Notes under the pieces: generated by a model
What the model was told of the DNA's origin: nothing
What the model saw: the letters and a program-made list of their open reading frames with translations, nothing else
The model's database searches: none
Origin: Solobacterium sp.
Lineage (GTDB): Bacteria > Bacillota_I > Bacilli_A > Erysipelotrichales > Erysipelotrichaceae
Direction: 5' to 3'
DNA: 41,225 nucleotides
Assembly (NCBI GenBank): GCA_022486935.1
Contig: JAKVJO010000008.1
Span: 1-41,225 of the forward strand
Part shown: in pieces, positions 7,966 through 15,503 of the stretch
Numbering within the stretch: position 1 is the first letter of the stretch
How the letters are laid out: every line of letters starts with the position of its first letter
Position numbers and translations under genes: made by a program

Positions 7966-8883
7966 ATGAATTTCAAACGGGTGGGTGTTGTCTTTTTGCT
8001 ATCTTCATTTGTACTTACAGGCTGTTCTTCTGGATCTACTGCCGCTTCTTCATCTTCCAACGCAAAAGAAGTGAACAGTACCTCATCTACTGCAGCTGCA
8101 GCGACCGCAGCCGCTAAAACAGCAGCCCCGGATTTTTCTGAAACGATCGTTGATGATGATAATGTACTCTTCCAGATTGTCAGTACAGAAAGTTCAAATG
8201 TATTCCGCGCTTATGGATGGAATGTATACATCGAAAACAAGACCGACAAAAATCTGATGTATTCATTGAGCGATGTATCAGTGGATGGCTATATGTGCGA
8301 TCCCTTCTGGGCAAAGACAGTTTCTGCAGGGATGAAGGCAAACGAAGAAATATCCTGGGCCAAAACGACATTTGAGACAGCCGGTATTACAGATGTCACA
8401 AATGTAACGTTCACTCTGACAGTCTATGATTCTGATGACTGGACTGCGGATCATCTGATCGATACACAATACACCGTGTATCCACAGGGAGAAGCGGCTG
8501 ACCGGGATTACCCAAGAGTTCCAGTGGATGGGGAAGAAACGCTGTTCGATAACGACTCCTGCACAATGGTGATTCTCGGACAATCAGAAGACTCTTCATT
8601 CTATGCGTTCTCTGAAAATGTATATCTGGAAAACAAAACGGATCATACTCTGATGTTCTCGACAAATGACGCAACAGTGAATGGATATATGTGTGATCCT
8701 TACTGGGCGGTAACGGTTGCTCCAATGAAGAAATGCTATACATCGATCGACTGGTCTACTTCAACATTTGAAAATAACGGCATCACTTCAGTGGATACGA
8801 TTACGCTGCCGATCAGGGTATATGACAGCGATAACTGGACAGGTTCGAATTTTGTTGATGATACATTCACGTTGAATTTCTGA
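7966..8883 (+). CDS. Lipoprotein with two tandem repeat domains
   Basis: 305 residues with an AGGAGG ribosome site 7 nt before ATG. The lipoprotein signal MNFKRVGVVFLLSSFVLTGC is followed by a Ser/Ala/Thr linker and then two copies of one beta-rich domain. Residue 86 begins NVYIENKTDKNLMYS and residue 218 begins NVYLENKTDHTLMFS, a 132-residue offset. GYMCDPFWA and GYMCDPYWA repeat in register, and each copy ends in an YDSDxWT stretch. Each domain keeps one Cys. It is probably an extracellular, membrane-anchored protein of Ig-like or DUF5067-like type. No enzyme motif is visible. A bidirectional terminator follows. Confidence 0.82.
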   Translation: MNFKRVGVVFLLSSFVLTGCSSGSTAASSSSNAKEVNSTSSTAAAATAAAKTAAPDFSETIVDDDNVLFQIVSTESSNVFRAYGWNVYIENKTDKNLMYSLSDVSVDGYMCDPFWAKTVSAGMKANEEISWAKTTFETAGITDVTNVTFTLTVYDSDDWTADHLIDTQYTVYPQGEAADRDYPRVPVDGEETLFDNDSCTMVILGQSEDSSFYAFSENVYLENKTDHTLMFSTNDATVNGYMCDPYWAVTVAPMKKCYTSIDWSTSTFENNGITSVDTITLPIRVYDSDNWTGSNFVDDTFTLNF

Positions 8884-8894
8884 TTGAATCACAA

Positions 8895-8931
8895 AAAAGA
8901 TATGGCTCAGTTACTGCTGGCCATATCTTTT
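8895..8931. terminator. Shared terminator between convergent lipoprotein genes
   Basis: Perfect 12-bp stem AAAAGATATGGC/GCCATATCTTTT with a 13-nt loop, with A and T runs on both sides. Its right arm lies within the last codons of the minus-strand gene. Confidence 0.85.
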
Positions 8932-9539
8932 GAGTCTGCAGACTGGATGATTGAGCCGGTATCGGCATTCACAAAATCCACATGATAGTTATCCGGATCG
9001 GTTCCGTTGAACTTGTTGTACAGCGCTCCATACATATAGAACACAAGGACAGAGATTGATTCACCGGCGCCCAGTGTTGTTGAAGTGGTTGTGACGGTGA
9101 ATGAAGTGAAGTCATCGTTATGATCCACAGCAGTCATACTCGGGTAGGTGTCTGAACCAGGCATCTCACTCAGTGTCTGATCCAGTGATTCTTTGATCTG
9201 ACTCATCATCTCAGCGTGCTGTGCTTTGGTCATGACATAGGTGACACTGCCATCTTCGTTCAGTACAGCTGATTTCCAGCCATACTTCTGACACGACGCA
9301 TCCAGCGTTTCCTGAGTGGTGTCATCGCTGACCAGATCAGAAGGGATTGTAATCTCAACAGAGAATAAATTCTGGTCTACCGAAACGTCGCCGAGTGTGT
9401 CAATTGAGGAAGCGCTGCTTTCGGCAGATGCGGTACTGACAGCGGGCGACTGAGAAGAAACAGAAGAGCTTCCGGATGAACAGCCGGATGACGAAATGAG
9501 CAGAATACCGCTGATGAATAATACAAATAGTCGTTTCAT
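8907..9539 (-). CDS. Lipoprotein of unknown function
   Basis: 210 residues. The signal is MKRLFVLFISGILLISSSGC with lipobox SSGC and a Ser-rich linker. A domain with EITIPSDLVSDDTTQETL and VTYVMTKAQHAEMMSQIKE follows, and the rest is a beta-rich C-terminus (TSFTVTTTSTTLGAGES). It should sit on the outer face of the membrane. I do not recognise the family. GAGG precedes the start and a TGA-TATAAT promoter lies about 35 nt upstream. It is convergent with the repeat lipoprotein but shares no clear similarity with it. Confidence 0.83.
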   Translation of the reverse strand: MKRLFVLFISGILLISSSGCSSGSSSVSSQSPAVSTASAESSASSIDTLGDVSVDQNLFSVEITIPSDLVSDDTTQETLDASCQKYGWKSAVLNEDGSVTYVMTKAQHAEMMSQIKESLDQTLSEMPGSDTYPSMTAVDHNDDFTSFTVTTTSTTLGAGESISVLVFYMYGALYNKFNGTDPDNYHVDFVNADTGSIIQSADSKDMASSN

Positions 9540-9573
9540 GTTTTACCTCGCCAGTTAGGATTCTTTCAATGCA

Positions 9574-9594
9574 ATTATATCAATCACCCGTGAT
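9574..9594 (-). promoter_or_regulatory. Extended -10 promoter with inverted repeat
   Basis: On the minus strand, TGATATAAT matches an extended -10 perfectly. The inverted repeat ATCAC-CC-GTGAT (9583-9594) lies immediately upstream, between the -10 and the expected -35, where a regulator could bind. No good -35 is seen. Confidence 0.6.
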
Positions 9595-9682
9595 CGATAT
9601 GGTCACTGAGGTGAACAGTTGACTCCGGTTTGCGGCACTTCAAGCCAGACCCTGAATTAGTGATCAATTGCCCAAACGTTCA

Positions 9683-9706
9683 AAAATCTGCACGCGTGCA
9701 GATTTT
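9683..9706. repeat. Perfect 24-bp palindrome
   Basis: Every base pairs (half site AAAATCTGCACG). It lies downstream of the HAD gene on the minus strand, where it ends in TTTTTG, so it may act as a terminator. The absence of a loop and the second palindrome beside it also allow a protein-binding site. Confidence 0.8.
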
Positions 9707-9712
9707 AGCGCG

Positions 9713-9740
9713 CTGAAATATGCATCGATGCAGATTTTCA
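9713..9740. repeat. Second, imperfect palindrome centred on TGCATCGATGCA
   Basis: The core TGCATCGATGCA is perfect. The flanks CTGAAA and TTTTCAG continue the pairing with one mismatch and one bulge. It shares TGCAGATTTT with the neighbouring 24-bp palindrome. The 9540-9777 gap otherwise holds only the lipoprotein promoter. Confidence 0.7.
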
Positions 9741-9777
9741 GGCGTTCATGATGAAATGTCTGTGTTTTTTCACAAAG

Positions 9778-10494
9778 TCAGTCCTGATTGATCTGATCCA
9801 GGATGTTCAGCAGTTCGAGTGGTTTTCTGACATACGGGTGATTGCCGTCAGAGACAGATCCCTCTTTGGCAAGAGACTGTACGCCATGGATTCCATACTG
9901 CTCTGCCCCAATGAGGTTCTTGGAAAGATCATCAATAAAGACGGTCTCATTCCCGGGCAGATCCATCTGTTTCAATGCGTCAGTATACATGATCGGATCC
10001 GGCTTGAATTTACCAAAGGTATAGGAATACGTTCTGGTAGAAAAGAAGTCATACAGTCCAGCCTGTTTCAGGCTGGCGTCAATGCAGGGGAATGTATCAG
10101 AGATCAGCCCAAGCCGGTATCCCTGCTGTTTCAGCTGGCTCAGCAGTGCAATGGCACCTTCCAGGGGCAGGTACTTGTCATTGTTGTATGTACGCTCATG
10201 GGCCAGTGCTCTTGCATGTGCTTCATCAATGGAATAACCGGGCAGGGTATTCATCAGGATGTAGAAGTACTGCGTGAAGATGTCTTCTTCATCATCAAGT
10301 GTTTTCAGAAGATGATTCTGATAGACAGGTGCCATGGCCTGATCAATCGCATGGTCCCAAACTTCAGCAGAAAAGGATTCTCTTCTGACTTCCGGGTATT
10401 CTTTATAAAAGTGTTCTGTCAGGTTCCAGTCACCGGATACCGGGTATTCCAGTGTCCAGCCGATATCAAAGAAGATGCCGTTGATTTTTCTCAT
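9778..10494 (-). CDS. HAD-superfamily protein with altered motif I
   Basis: 238 residues from ATG 10494 (GGGAGA, 8 nt upstream); the GTG at 10512 lies before the ribosome site. HAD motifs are in order: motif I FFDIGWTLEYP, a helical cap, motif II LISDTFP, motif III Lys in GKFKPDPIMY, and motif IV TVFIDDLSKN. The usual DxDxT of motif I is DIGWT here, so the second Asp (general acid for phosphatases) is Gly. This variant is found in some subfamilies and may mean a non-phosphatase or slow activity. Substrate unknown; the cap type suggests a small phosphorylated molecule. It diverges from the GH25 gene over 55 bp. Confidence 0.83.
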   Translation of the reverse strand: MRKINGIFFDIGWTLEYPVSGDWNLTEHFYKEYPEVRRESFSAEVWDHAIDQAMAPVYQNHLLKTLDDEEDIFTQYFYILMNTLPGYSIDEAHARALAHERTYNNDKYLPLEGAIALLSQLKQQGYRLGLISDTFPCIDASLKQAGLYDFFSTRTYSYTFGKFKPDPIMYTDALKQMDLPGNETVFIDDLSKNLIGAEQYGIHGVQSLAKEGSVSDGNHPYVRKPLELLNILDQINQD

Positions 10495-10537
10495 TGAAAT
10501 TTCTCCCTGCACTATAGGAGCACTATACCACAGGCTG

Positions 10538-10552
10538 TATAATCTTGTTATG
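10538..10552 (+). promoter_or_regulatory. TATAAT -10 giving a leaderless start for the GH25 gene
   Basis: TATAAT at 10538-10543 is followed by exactly six bases and then the ATG at 10550, so transcription would start on the A of the start codon. There is no Shine-Dalgarno sequence. The -35 region (TAGGAG) is poor, which lowers certainty. Confidence 0.5.
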
Positions 10553-11392
10553 GCACACAGGAAGAAACGGAAGATACGCTACGGCAGGGTGTTGTTTTTG
10601 TTTGGCATCATTGTATGCATGGTACTGTCCATGGCACTGCTGTTTCAAAGCTGCTTCAAACAGGAAGTGGCTGTTGAGCCAACACCGACACCGGATCCGA
10701 GGTATCTGAATACCTATGACTGGTCGAATCTTTCGGCAGATACCGATCTCTATACGTATGAAGATGATACCTATACCTCTTCCTTTGGCATTGATGTTTC
10801 CTTTCACCAGGGTGACATTGACTGGCAGAAGGTCAAGACGGCCGGTGTGGAGTTTGCGATCATCCGGGTTGGCTACCGCGGATATGAGTCCGGCATCCTG
10901 AATGAAGATACCCAGTTCAGAACGAACATGGAAGGGGCAGCCGCTGCCGGGATCCCGGTTGGTGTTTACTTCTTCTCTTCGGCAATTACCACGGAAGAGG
11001 CAGAGGAAGAAGCCGGGTATGTACTGAATGAAATCAGTTCGTATGGCGTCACCTGTCCAATCGTCTATGACATGGAGAATGTCGGAGAAAATGACCGCAT
11101 CCAGTTTCTGAGTATCCAGGAACGGACAGACATTGCGTCTGCGTTCTGTGCAAAGATCAAAGCAGCCGGCTACGAGCCGATGATTTACGGCAGTGTAAGC
11201 TGGCTGAGCAATATGCTGTATACCTGGAAGCTGCAGGACAGCTATCCATTCTGGGTGGCTTCCTATCACATCACGACAAAGGACCCGGAATACAGCTATG
11301 TATTCGAAATGTGGCAGTATGACAATACCGGTACGATTGACGGCATTGAAGGAGCGGTTGACCTGAATCTCTGGCTCAGGAAAAAGAACTGA
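10550..11392 (+). CDS. Membrane-anchored GH25 lysozyme-like muramidase
   Basis: 280 residues. A basic N-terminus and one membrane segment (VLFLFGIIVCMVLSMALLF) anchor it with the rest outside; a Pro/Thr-rich spacer follows. The GH25 domain runs from about residue 75: FGIDVSFHQGDIDWQKVK with the first catalytic-face Asp, FAIIRVGYRGYESG, VGVYFFSSA, then PIVYDMEN with the catalytic Asp/Glu pair, and MWQYDNTGTIDGIEG near the end. The enzyme should cut the muramic acid-glucosamine bond of peptidoglycan, for wall remodelling. The start at 10550 lacks a ribosome site but sits six bases behind TATAAT. It converges with yigZ with no bases between the two stop codons. Confidence 0.9.
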   Translation: MAHRKKRKIRYGRVLFLFGIIVCMVLSMALLFQSCFKQEVAVEPTPTPDPRYLNTYDWSNLSADTDLYTYEDDTYTSSFGIDVSFHQGDIDWQKVKTAGVEFAIIRVGYRGYESGILNEDTQFRTNMEGAAAAGIPVGVYFFSSAITTEEAEEEAGYVLNEISSYGVTCPIVYDMENVGENDRIQFLSIQERTDIASAFCAKIKAAGYEPMIYGSVSWLSNMLYTWKLQDSYPFWVASYHITTKDPEYSYVFEMWQYDNTGTIDGIEGAVDLNLWLRKKN

Positions 11393-11998
11393 TCAGACGT
11401 CGACTTCCTGTTCTTCCTGGCCCATGGATACCGGCTGTACCGTGCCTCTTGATAAGTCCCGGATCGTATCCGGGATTTCTTTTAACTGCGTTTCAAAATA
11501 GCAGGTGACCTGGTCATGATACTGGATGTCCTTGATGGTGACATTCCTGCGCAGCCATCCTTCCAGGGTGCCGCTCAGTTCATAGGGATAGGTGACAGAC
11601 CACTCATCCAGCAGTACGGTGTCCAGTTTCGCAGCATCCTTCAATGCGTCAGTGACAGCACCGGAGTAGGCCCGGATGAGTCCGCCTGCCCCAAGCTTGA
11701 TCCCGCCGAAGTAGCGGATCACACAGGCACAGGTATTGGTAATACCGGAATGCAGCAGTGCTTCCAGCATCGGTACACCGGCGGTACCGGCAGGTTCATG
11801 GTTGTCACTGGAGCGCTGGATTTCATTATTCTTTCCAATGATAAATGCCGTACAGACATGCGTGGCATCGGAGTATTCTTTACGGATTGCCTCAATATAA
11901 GTTCTGGCTTCTTCTTCTGTGAAGACAGGTGAAAGGCAGGCAATGAACCGGCTCTTTTTGATGACTGTTTCCTGACGTACTTCGTTCTTCAGCCGCAT
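11393..11998 (-). CDS. YigZ/IMPACT family protein (UPF0029)
   Basis: 201 residues, the usual length. The N-terminal IMPACT domain is clear: KKSRFIACLSPV, DATHVCTAFIIG, SSDNHEPAGTAGVPML and VIRYFGGIKLGAGGLIRAYSGA. A shorter C-terminal ferredoxin-like domain follows (SVTYPYELSGTLEGWL). The eukaryotic relative IMPACT regulates translation; the bacterial role is uncertain. AAGGGG precedes the start by 8 nt. It diverges from mutL. Confidence 0.92.
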   Translation of the reverse strand: MRLKNEVRQETVIKKSRFIACLSPVFTEEEARTYIEAIRKEYSDATHVCTAFIIGKNNEIQRSSDNHEPAGTAGVPMLEALLHSGITNTCACVIRYFGGIKLGAGGLIRAYSGAVTDALKDAAKLDTVLLDEWSVTYPYELSGTLEGWLRRNVTIKDIQYHDQVTCYFETQLKEIPDTIRDLSRGTVQPVSMGQEEQEVDV

Positions 11999-12056
11999 GC
12001 AGTATTCCCCTTGTCGGTATTATTGTATCGCGAATGCGGATGAGAGTGCTCTGCGG

Positions 12057-12062
12057 TATAAT
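12057..12062 (+). promoter_or_regulatory. -10 box upstream of mutL
   Basis: A perfect TATAAT within GCGGTATAATACGC, 26 nt before the mutL start; AAGGAA lies between. No clear -35. The same 90-bp gap must also hold the divergent yigZ promoter. Confidence 0.5.
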
Positions 12063-12088
12063 ACGCAGGTAAGGAAACTGAGTGAACG

Positions 12089-13876
12089 ATGGGAAAAATC
12101 AGACAGCTGGATGAACAGACTGCGAATATGATCGCGGCTGGCGAAGTAGTAGAGAGACCGATGGGTGTTGTCAAGGAACTGGTCGAGAATGCCATTGATG
12201 CAGGGAGTACGAGAATCACCGTCTCTGCAGAAGAAGGCGGGATCAGTAAACTGACCGTCACAGATAACGGCTGCGGCATGGATGCACAGGATGCGTCCAT
12301 GGCCTTTGAACGTCATGCGACCTCCAAGATCCAGGATGAACATGATCTGTTTGATATCCATACACTGGGCTTCCGTGGAGAAGCACTGCCTTCGATTGCC
12401 TCCGTATCCAAACTGACTCTGAGCACCTCAGACGGTAATGATGCGACCCGGGTCAAGATTGAATACGGCAAGCTGATCTCGGTCTCTTCCTATCCCTGCA
12501 ACCAGGGAACAGAGATCTCGGTTGAGGGGCTGTTCTACCGCACCCCGGCAAGACTCAAGCACCTGCGTTCGGGTGCCTATGAGAACTCACTGATCCAGGA
12601 TGTCATTACCCGCTTTGCGATGAGCCATCCGGAGATTGCGTTTACCTTCATTGCCCAGGATAAAGAGGCGTTCCGCACCACCGGCCAGGGCAGTCTGCAG
12701 GAAGTGCTGTATGCGGCCTGGGGCAGGGAAGCGGCAGAGAATGCCATTCCCGTTGACTTCAAGGACTTTGACTATCATGTCACAGGCTATCTGATCAAGC
12801 CCAGTGTGACCAGGGCTTCCAGAAACTTCATGCATGTATTTCTGAACGGCCGCATGGTCCGTACCTACCGTTTATATAAAGCCATCCAGGATGGCTATGA
12901 AGACTTCATCGTCAAGGGAAGAAATCCCCTGGCCGTGCTGTCCATTGAAATGGATCCGCATCTTTTGGATGTGAATGTGCATCCATCCAAGTGGGAAGTC
13001 AGGCTCTCCAAAGAGAACCAGCTGGAATACCTGATCACCCAGAATGTACGCAAGGCACTGCAGAATACCATCCTGGCGCCCAAGGCAGAAGTACGCCAGC
13101 CCCAGGAAAAGACCACATACTATGAACCGATCCGCATGAAGATGGAAGAACCGGCAATCCCGCCGGTGGTACAGGAACCGGAGCCTGTTTATAACGGGCT
13201 GCACAGCCTTGACGCAGCACCGCAGGCAACAGCACCTGTTACATTACCGCAGGAAACAGAAGAAGTCCCGCCTGTAGTGCAAACGCCGCAGCCGGAAGTA
13301 CAGACCTTTCCTGAGATGCAGGTCATCGGCCAGCTCCATGGCAAGTTTATCCTGTGTGCTGTTGCCGAAGGACTTGCCGTTCTTGATCAGCATGCCTGTC
13401 AGGAGCGGGTGCACTATGAAGAGATCAGGGCGAAGCTGAATGTGAATCCGGCCATGACGGATCTTCTGGTGCCGGTTACCATCCATGCCGGAAATGACCT
13501 GGTCGCAAGAGTCGCAGAGATCAATGCGGCAGACGAAGATCTGCATATTGTCTTTGAGCCGTTTGGACCGGATACGCTGATTGTGCGTACGATTCCGCTC
13601 TGGATGAAGGAGGTAGATGCCGAGCCGTTCTTACAGGATGTGCTGGACAACTTCCGCAATGATACCCACTCTACCTATGCCCACATGGAAAAGAAGAAGA
13701 TCGCAACCATGGCCTGCCATCATTCCATCCGCTTCAACCGGAATCTGACCATGGATGAAATGAGAGAAGTAGTCCGTCAGCTTTCGCGGTGCGAGAATCC
13801 ATATCACTGCCCGCATGGAAGACCGACCTTTGTGATCCTGGATGAAAAGACACTGACAAAGGAGTTTTTACGGTGA
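12089..13876 (+). CDS. mutL: DNA mismatch repair protein MutL
   Basis: 595 residues. The N-terminal GHKL ATPase has ELVENAIDAG, DNGCGM and TLGFRGEALPSI, and the middle domain has VFLNGRMVRTYRLYKAI and VDVNVHPSKWEVRL. A Pro/Glu/Gln-rich linker (about residues 330-410) leads to the C-terminal dimerisation and endonuclease domain. DQHACQERVHYE at residue 433 matches the metal-binding DQHA(X)2E(X)4E motif, and ACHHSIR and CPHGRPT complete the site. This is therefore the nicking type of MutL used by bacteria without MutH. It acts with MutS, encoded 11 kb downstream, and leads an overlapping operon with miaA. Confidence 0.97.
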   Translation: MGKIRQLDEQTANMIAAGEVVERPMGVVKELVENAIDAGSTRITVSAEEGGISKLTVTDNGCGMDAQDASMAFERHATSKIQDEHDLFDIHTLGFRGEALPSIASVSKLTLSTSDGNDATRVKIEYGKLISVSSYPCNQGTEISVEGLFYRTPARLKHLRSGAYENSLIQDVITRFAMSHPEIAFTFIAQDKEAFRTTGQGSLQEVLYAAWGREAAENAIPVDFKDFDYHVTGYLIKPSVTRASRNFMHVFLNGRMVRTYRLYKAIQDGYEDFIVKGRNPLAVLSIEMDPHLLDVNVHPSKWEVRLSKENQLEYLITQNVRKALQNTILAPKAEVRQPQEKTTYYEPIRMKMEEPAIPPVVQEPEPVYNGLHSLDAAPQATAPVTLPQETEEVPPVVQTPQPEVQTFPEMQVIGQLHGKFILCAVAEGLAVLDQHACQERVHYEEIRAKLNVNPAMTDLLVPVTIHAGNDLVARVAEINAADEDLHIVFEPFGPDTLIVRTIPLWMKEVDAEPFLQDVLDNFRNDTHSTYAHMEKKKIATMACHHSIRFNRNLTMDEMREVVRQLSRCENPYHCPHGRPTFVILDEKTLTKEFLR

Positions 13877-14772
13877 GGAAGGTACTGGTCATTGCCGGTC
13901 CTACCGCATCCGGAAAGACGGCCTTTTCATTGAAGATGGCGCATCTTCTGAATGGCGAGATCATCAGCGGGGATTCCGTGCAGGTATACCGCGGGCTGGA
14001 TATCGGCTCCGGTAAAATCACAGCTTCAGAGATGGAGGGCATCCCCCATCATTTAATCGATATCCTGGGTTTTGAAGATCAGTACAGTGCAGCCGATTTC
14101 CAGAAAGCCGCACGGCATGAGATTGATACCTGTTCGGGATTTCCAATCATCTGCGGCGGTACCGGCCTGTATCTGAAGGCCTGTCTTTATGACTACTCCT
14201 TCAGTGAGGAAACAGAACAGGAACCGGCTGATCCAACCCTGGAAGCGCTGGACAATGACACGCTGTACGCCATGCTGAAAGAGGCAGATCCGATCCAATC
14301 AGAAAAGATCCACCCGCATAACCGCAGACGGCTGCTGAGAAGTCTGACGATCTACCGGCGCACTGGCAGACCGCAGTCGAGCATTGAACAGTCGCAGTCG
14401 CATGAGATGATCTATGATACCTTCATTGCCGGCTGTACGATGGACCGTGATCAGCTCTATGCAAGGATTGACCGCCGGGTAGAGGGCATGATCCATGATG
14501 GCCTTCTGAATGAAGTGGAGAACCTGCTGAAACATGGTGTCTCATTTGAATCACCCTGCATGCATGGGATCGGCTATCAGGAATGGAAGCCGTACGCGGA
14601 AGGAAATGCAACCGTGGAAGAAGTGACTGCTGAGATCCAGAAGCACTCCCGGCAGTATGCCAAGAAACAGTACACCTGGTTGAATCACCAGATGCCGGTG
14701 CACTGGTTCAACAGTACAGATGAAGAAGATACAAAACGGATGATTCAGGAGATCATGACATGGGCGAAGTAA
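13873..14772 (+). CDS. miaA: tRNA dimethylallyltransferase
   Basis: 299 residues. Walker A is IAGPTASGKTAFS; ISGDSVQVYRGLDIGSGK is the conserved substrate loop, and CGGTGLYLKACLYDY, HPHNRRRLLRSL and GIGYQEWKPY are family signatures. The enzyme adds dimethylallyl to A37 of tRNAs that read UNN codons. The start is GTG, overlapping the mutL stop (GTGA). The mutL-miaA order is widely conserved. Its 3' end overlaps tcdA by 13 nt. Confidence 0.96.
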   Translation: MRKVLVIAGPTASGKTAFSLKMAHLLNGEIISGDSVQVYRGLDIGSGKITASEMEGIPHHLIDILGFEDQYSAADFQKAARHEIDTCSGFPIICGGTGLYLKACLYDYSFSEETEQEPADPTLEALDNDTLYAMLKEADPIQSEKIHPHNRRRLLRSLTIYRRTGRPQSSIEQSQSHEMIYDTFIAGCTMDRDQLYARIDRRVEGMIHDGLLNEVENLLKHGVSFESPCMHGIGYQEWKPYAEGNATVEEVTAEIQKHSRQYAKKQYTWLNHQMPVHWFNSTDEEDTKRMIQEIMTWAK

Positions 14773-15503
14773 TCAGAACAGAAGAACAGCGCACTGCCTT
14801 ACTGCTTGGCGAACCGGCAATCAAGATCCTGCATCACAGTACGGTTGTGGTATGCGGGGTTGGCGGGGTTGGCTCCTATGCCGCAGAAGCCCTGTCAAGA
14901 AGCGGAATCGGGCATCTGATCCTGATTGACAAGGATACGGTTGATATCACCAACCTCAACCGGCAGATCATGGCCCAATATGATACTGTCGGCCAGGATA
15001 AATGCGATGTCATGAAGCAGCGGATTGAAGGGTATAATCATTGCTGTACGGTAGACTGCATCAAAGCATTCTTTTCAAAGGAGAATGCGTCAGAGATCCT
15101 GCATGGTGCAGACTATGCGATTGATGCGATTGATACTGTCTCTTCCAAACTGGATTTCATGGAATCCTGCCGCAGTCAGAACGTGCCGTTTATTTCTTCC
15201 CTTGGCATGGGCAACCGGCTGGATCCATCCAAAGTACAGATTACGGATCTCTGGAGTACGTCTGGCGATCCACTGGCAAGGTGTGTACGTGAACAGGCAA
15301 GGAAGCGGCAGCTGTCCGGTGTAATTCCGGTATTGTTCAGCAGTGAGCAGCCGCGCATCATCCAGCATACCGAGATCAATCCGGACGGGGCGACCCGCAA
15401 GGATCGGATCCCGCCGGCCAGTGCGATGTTTGTGCCGGCAGCCGCAGGCCTGCTTGCGGCCAGCAGTGCAGTGCGTGTACTTCTTGGAGAAAACATTCTA
15501 TGA
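14760..15503 (+). CDS. tcdA: tRNA threonylcarbamoyladenosine dehydratase
   Basis: 247 residues, an E1-like ThiF/MoeB fold. The nucleotide-binding loop is VCGVGGVGSYAAEALSRSGI, followed by LILIDKDTVDITNLNRQ. CVREQARKRQLSGVIPVLFSSEQP holds the family's conserved Cys and surrounding text. It uses ATP to dehydrate t6A37 to the cyclic form ct6A in tRNAs reading ANN codons. The 13-nt overlap with miaA and 4-nt overlap with the next gene indicate one operon. Two A37 modifications are thus encoded side by side. Confidence 0.93.
   Translation: MGEVIRTEEQRTALLLGEPAIKILHHSTVVVCGVGGVGSYAAEALSRSGIGHLILIDKDTVDITNLNRQIMAQYDTVGQDKCDVMKQRIEGYNHCCTVDCIKAFFSKENASEILHGADYAIDAIDTVSSKLDFMESCRSQNVPFISSLGMGNRLDPSKVQITDLWSTSGDPLARCVREQARKRQLSGVIPVLFSSEQPRIIQHTEINPDGATRKDRIPPASAMFVPAAAGLLAASSAVRVLLGENIL

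Noticed and set aside
9748-10497. 249-aa plus-strand ORF opposite the HAD gene
   Set aside because: Antisense shadow of a gene with clear HAD motifs; no family features of its own.
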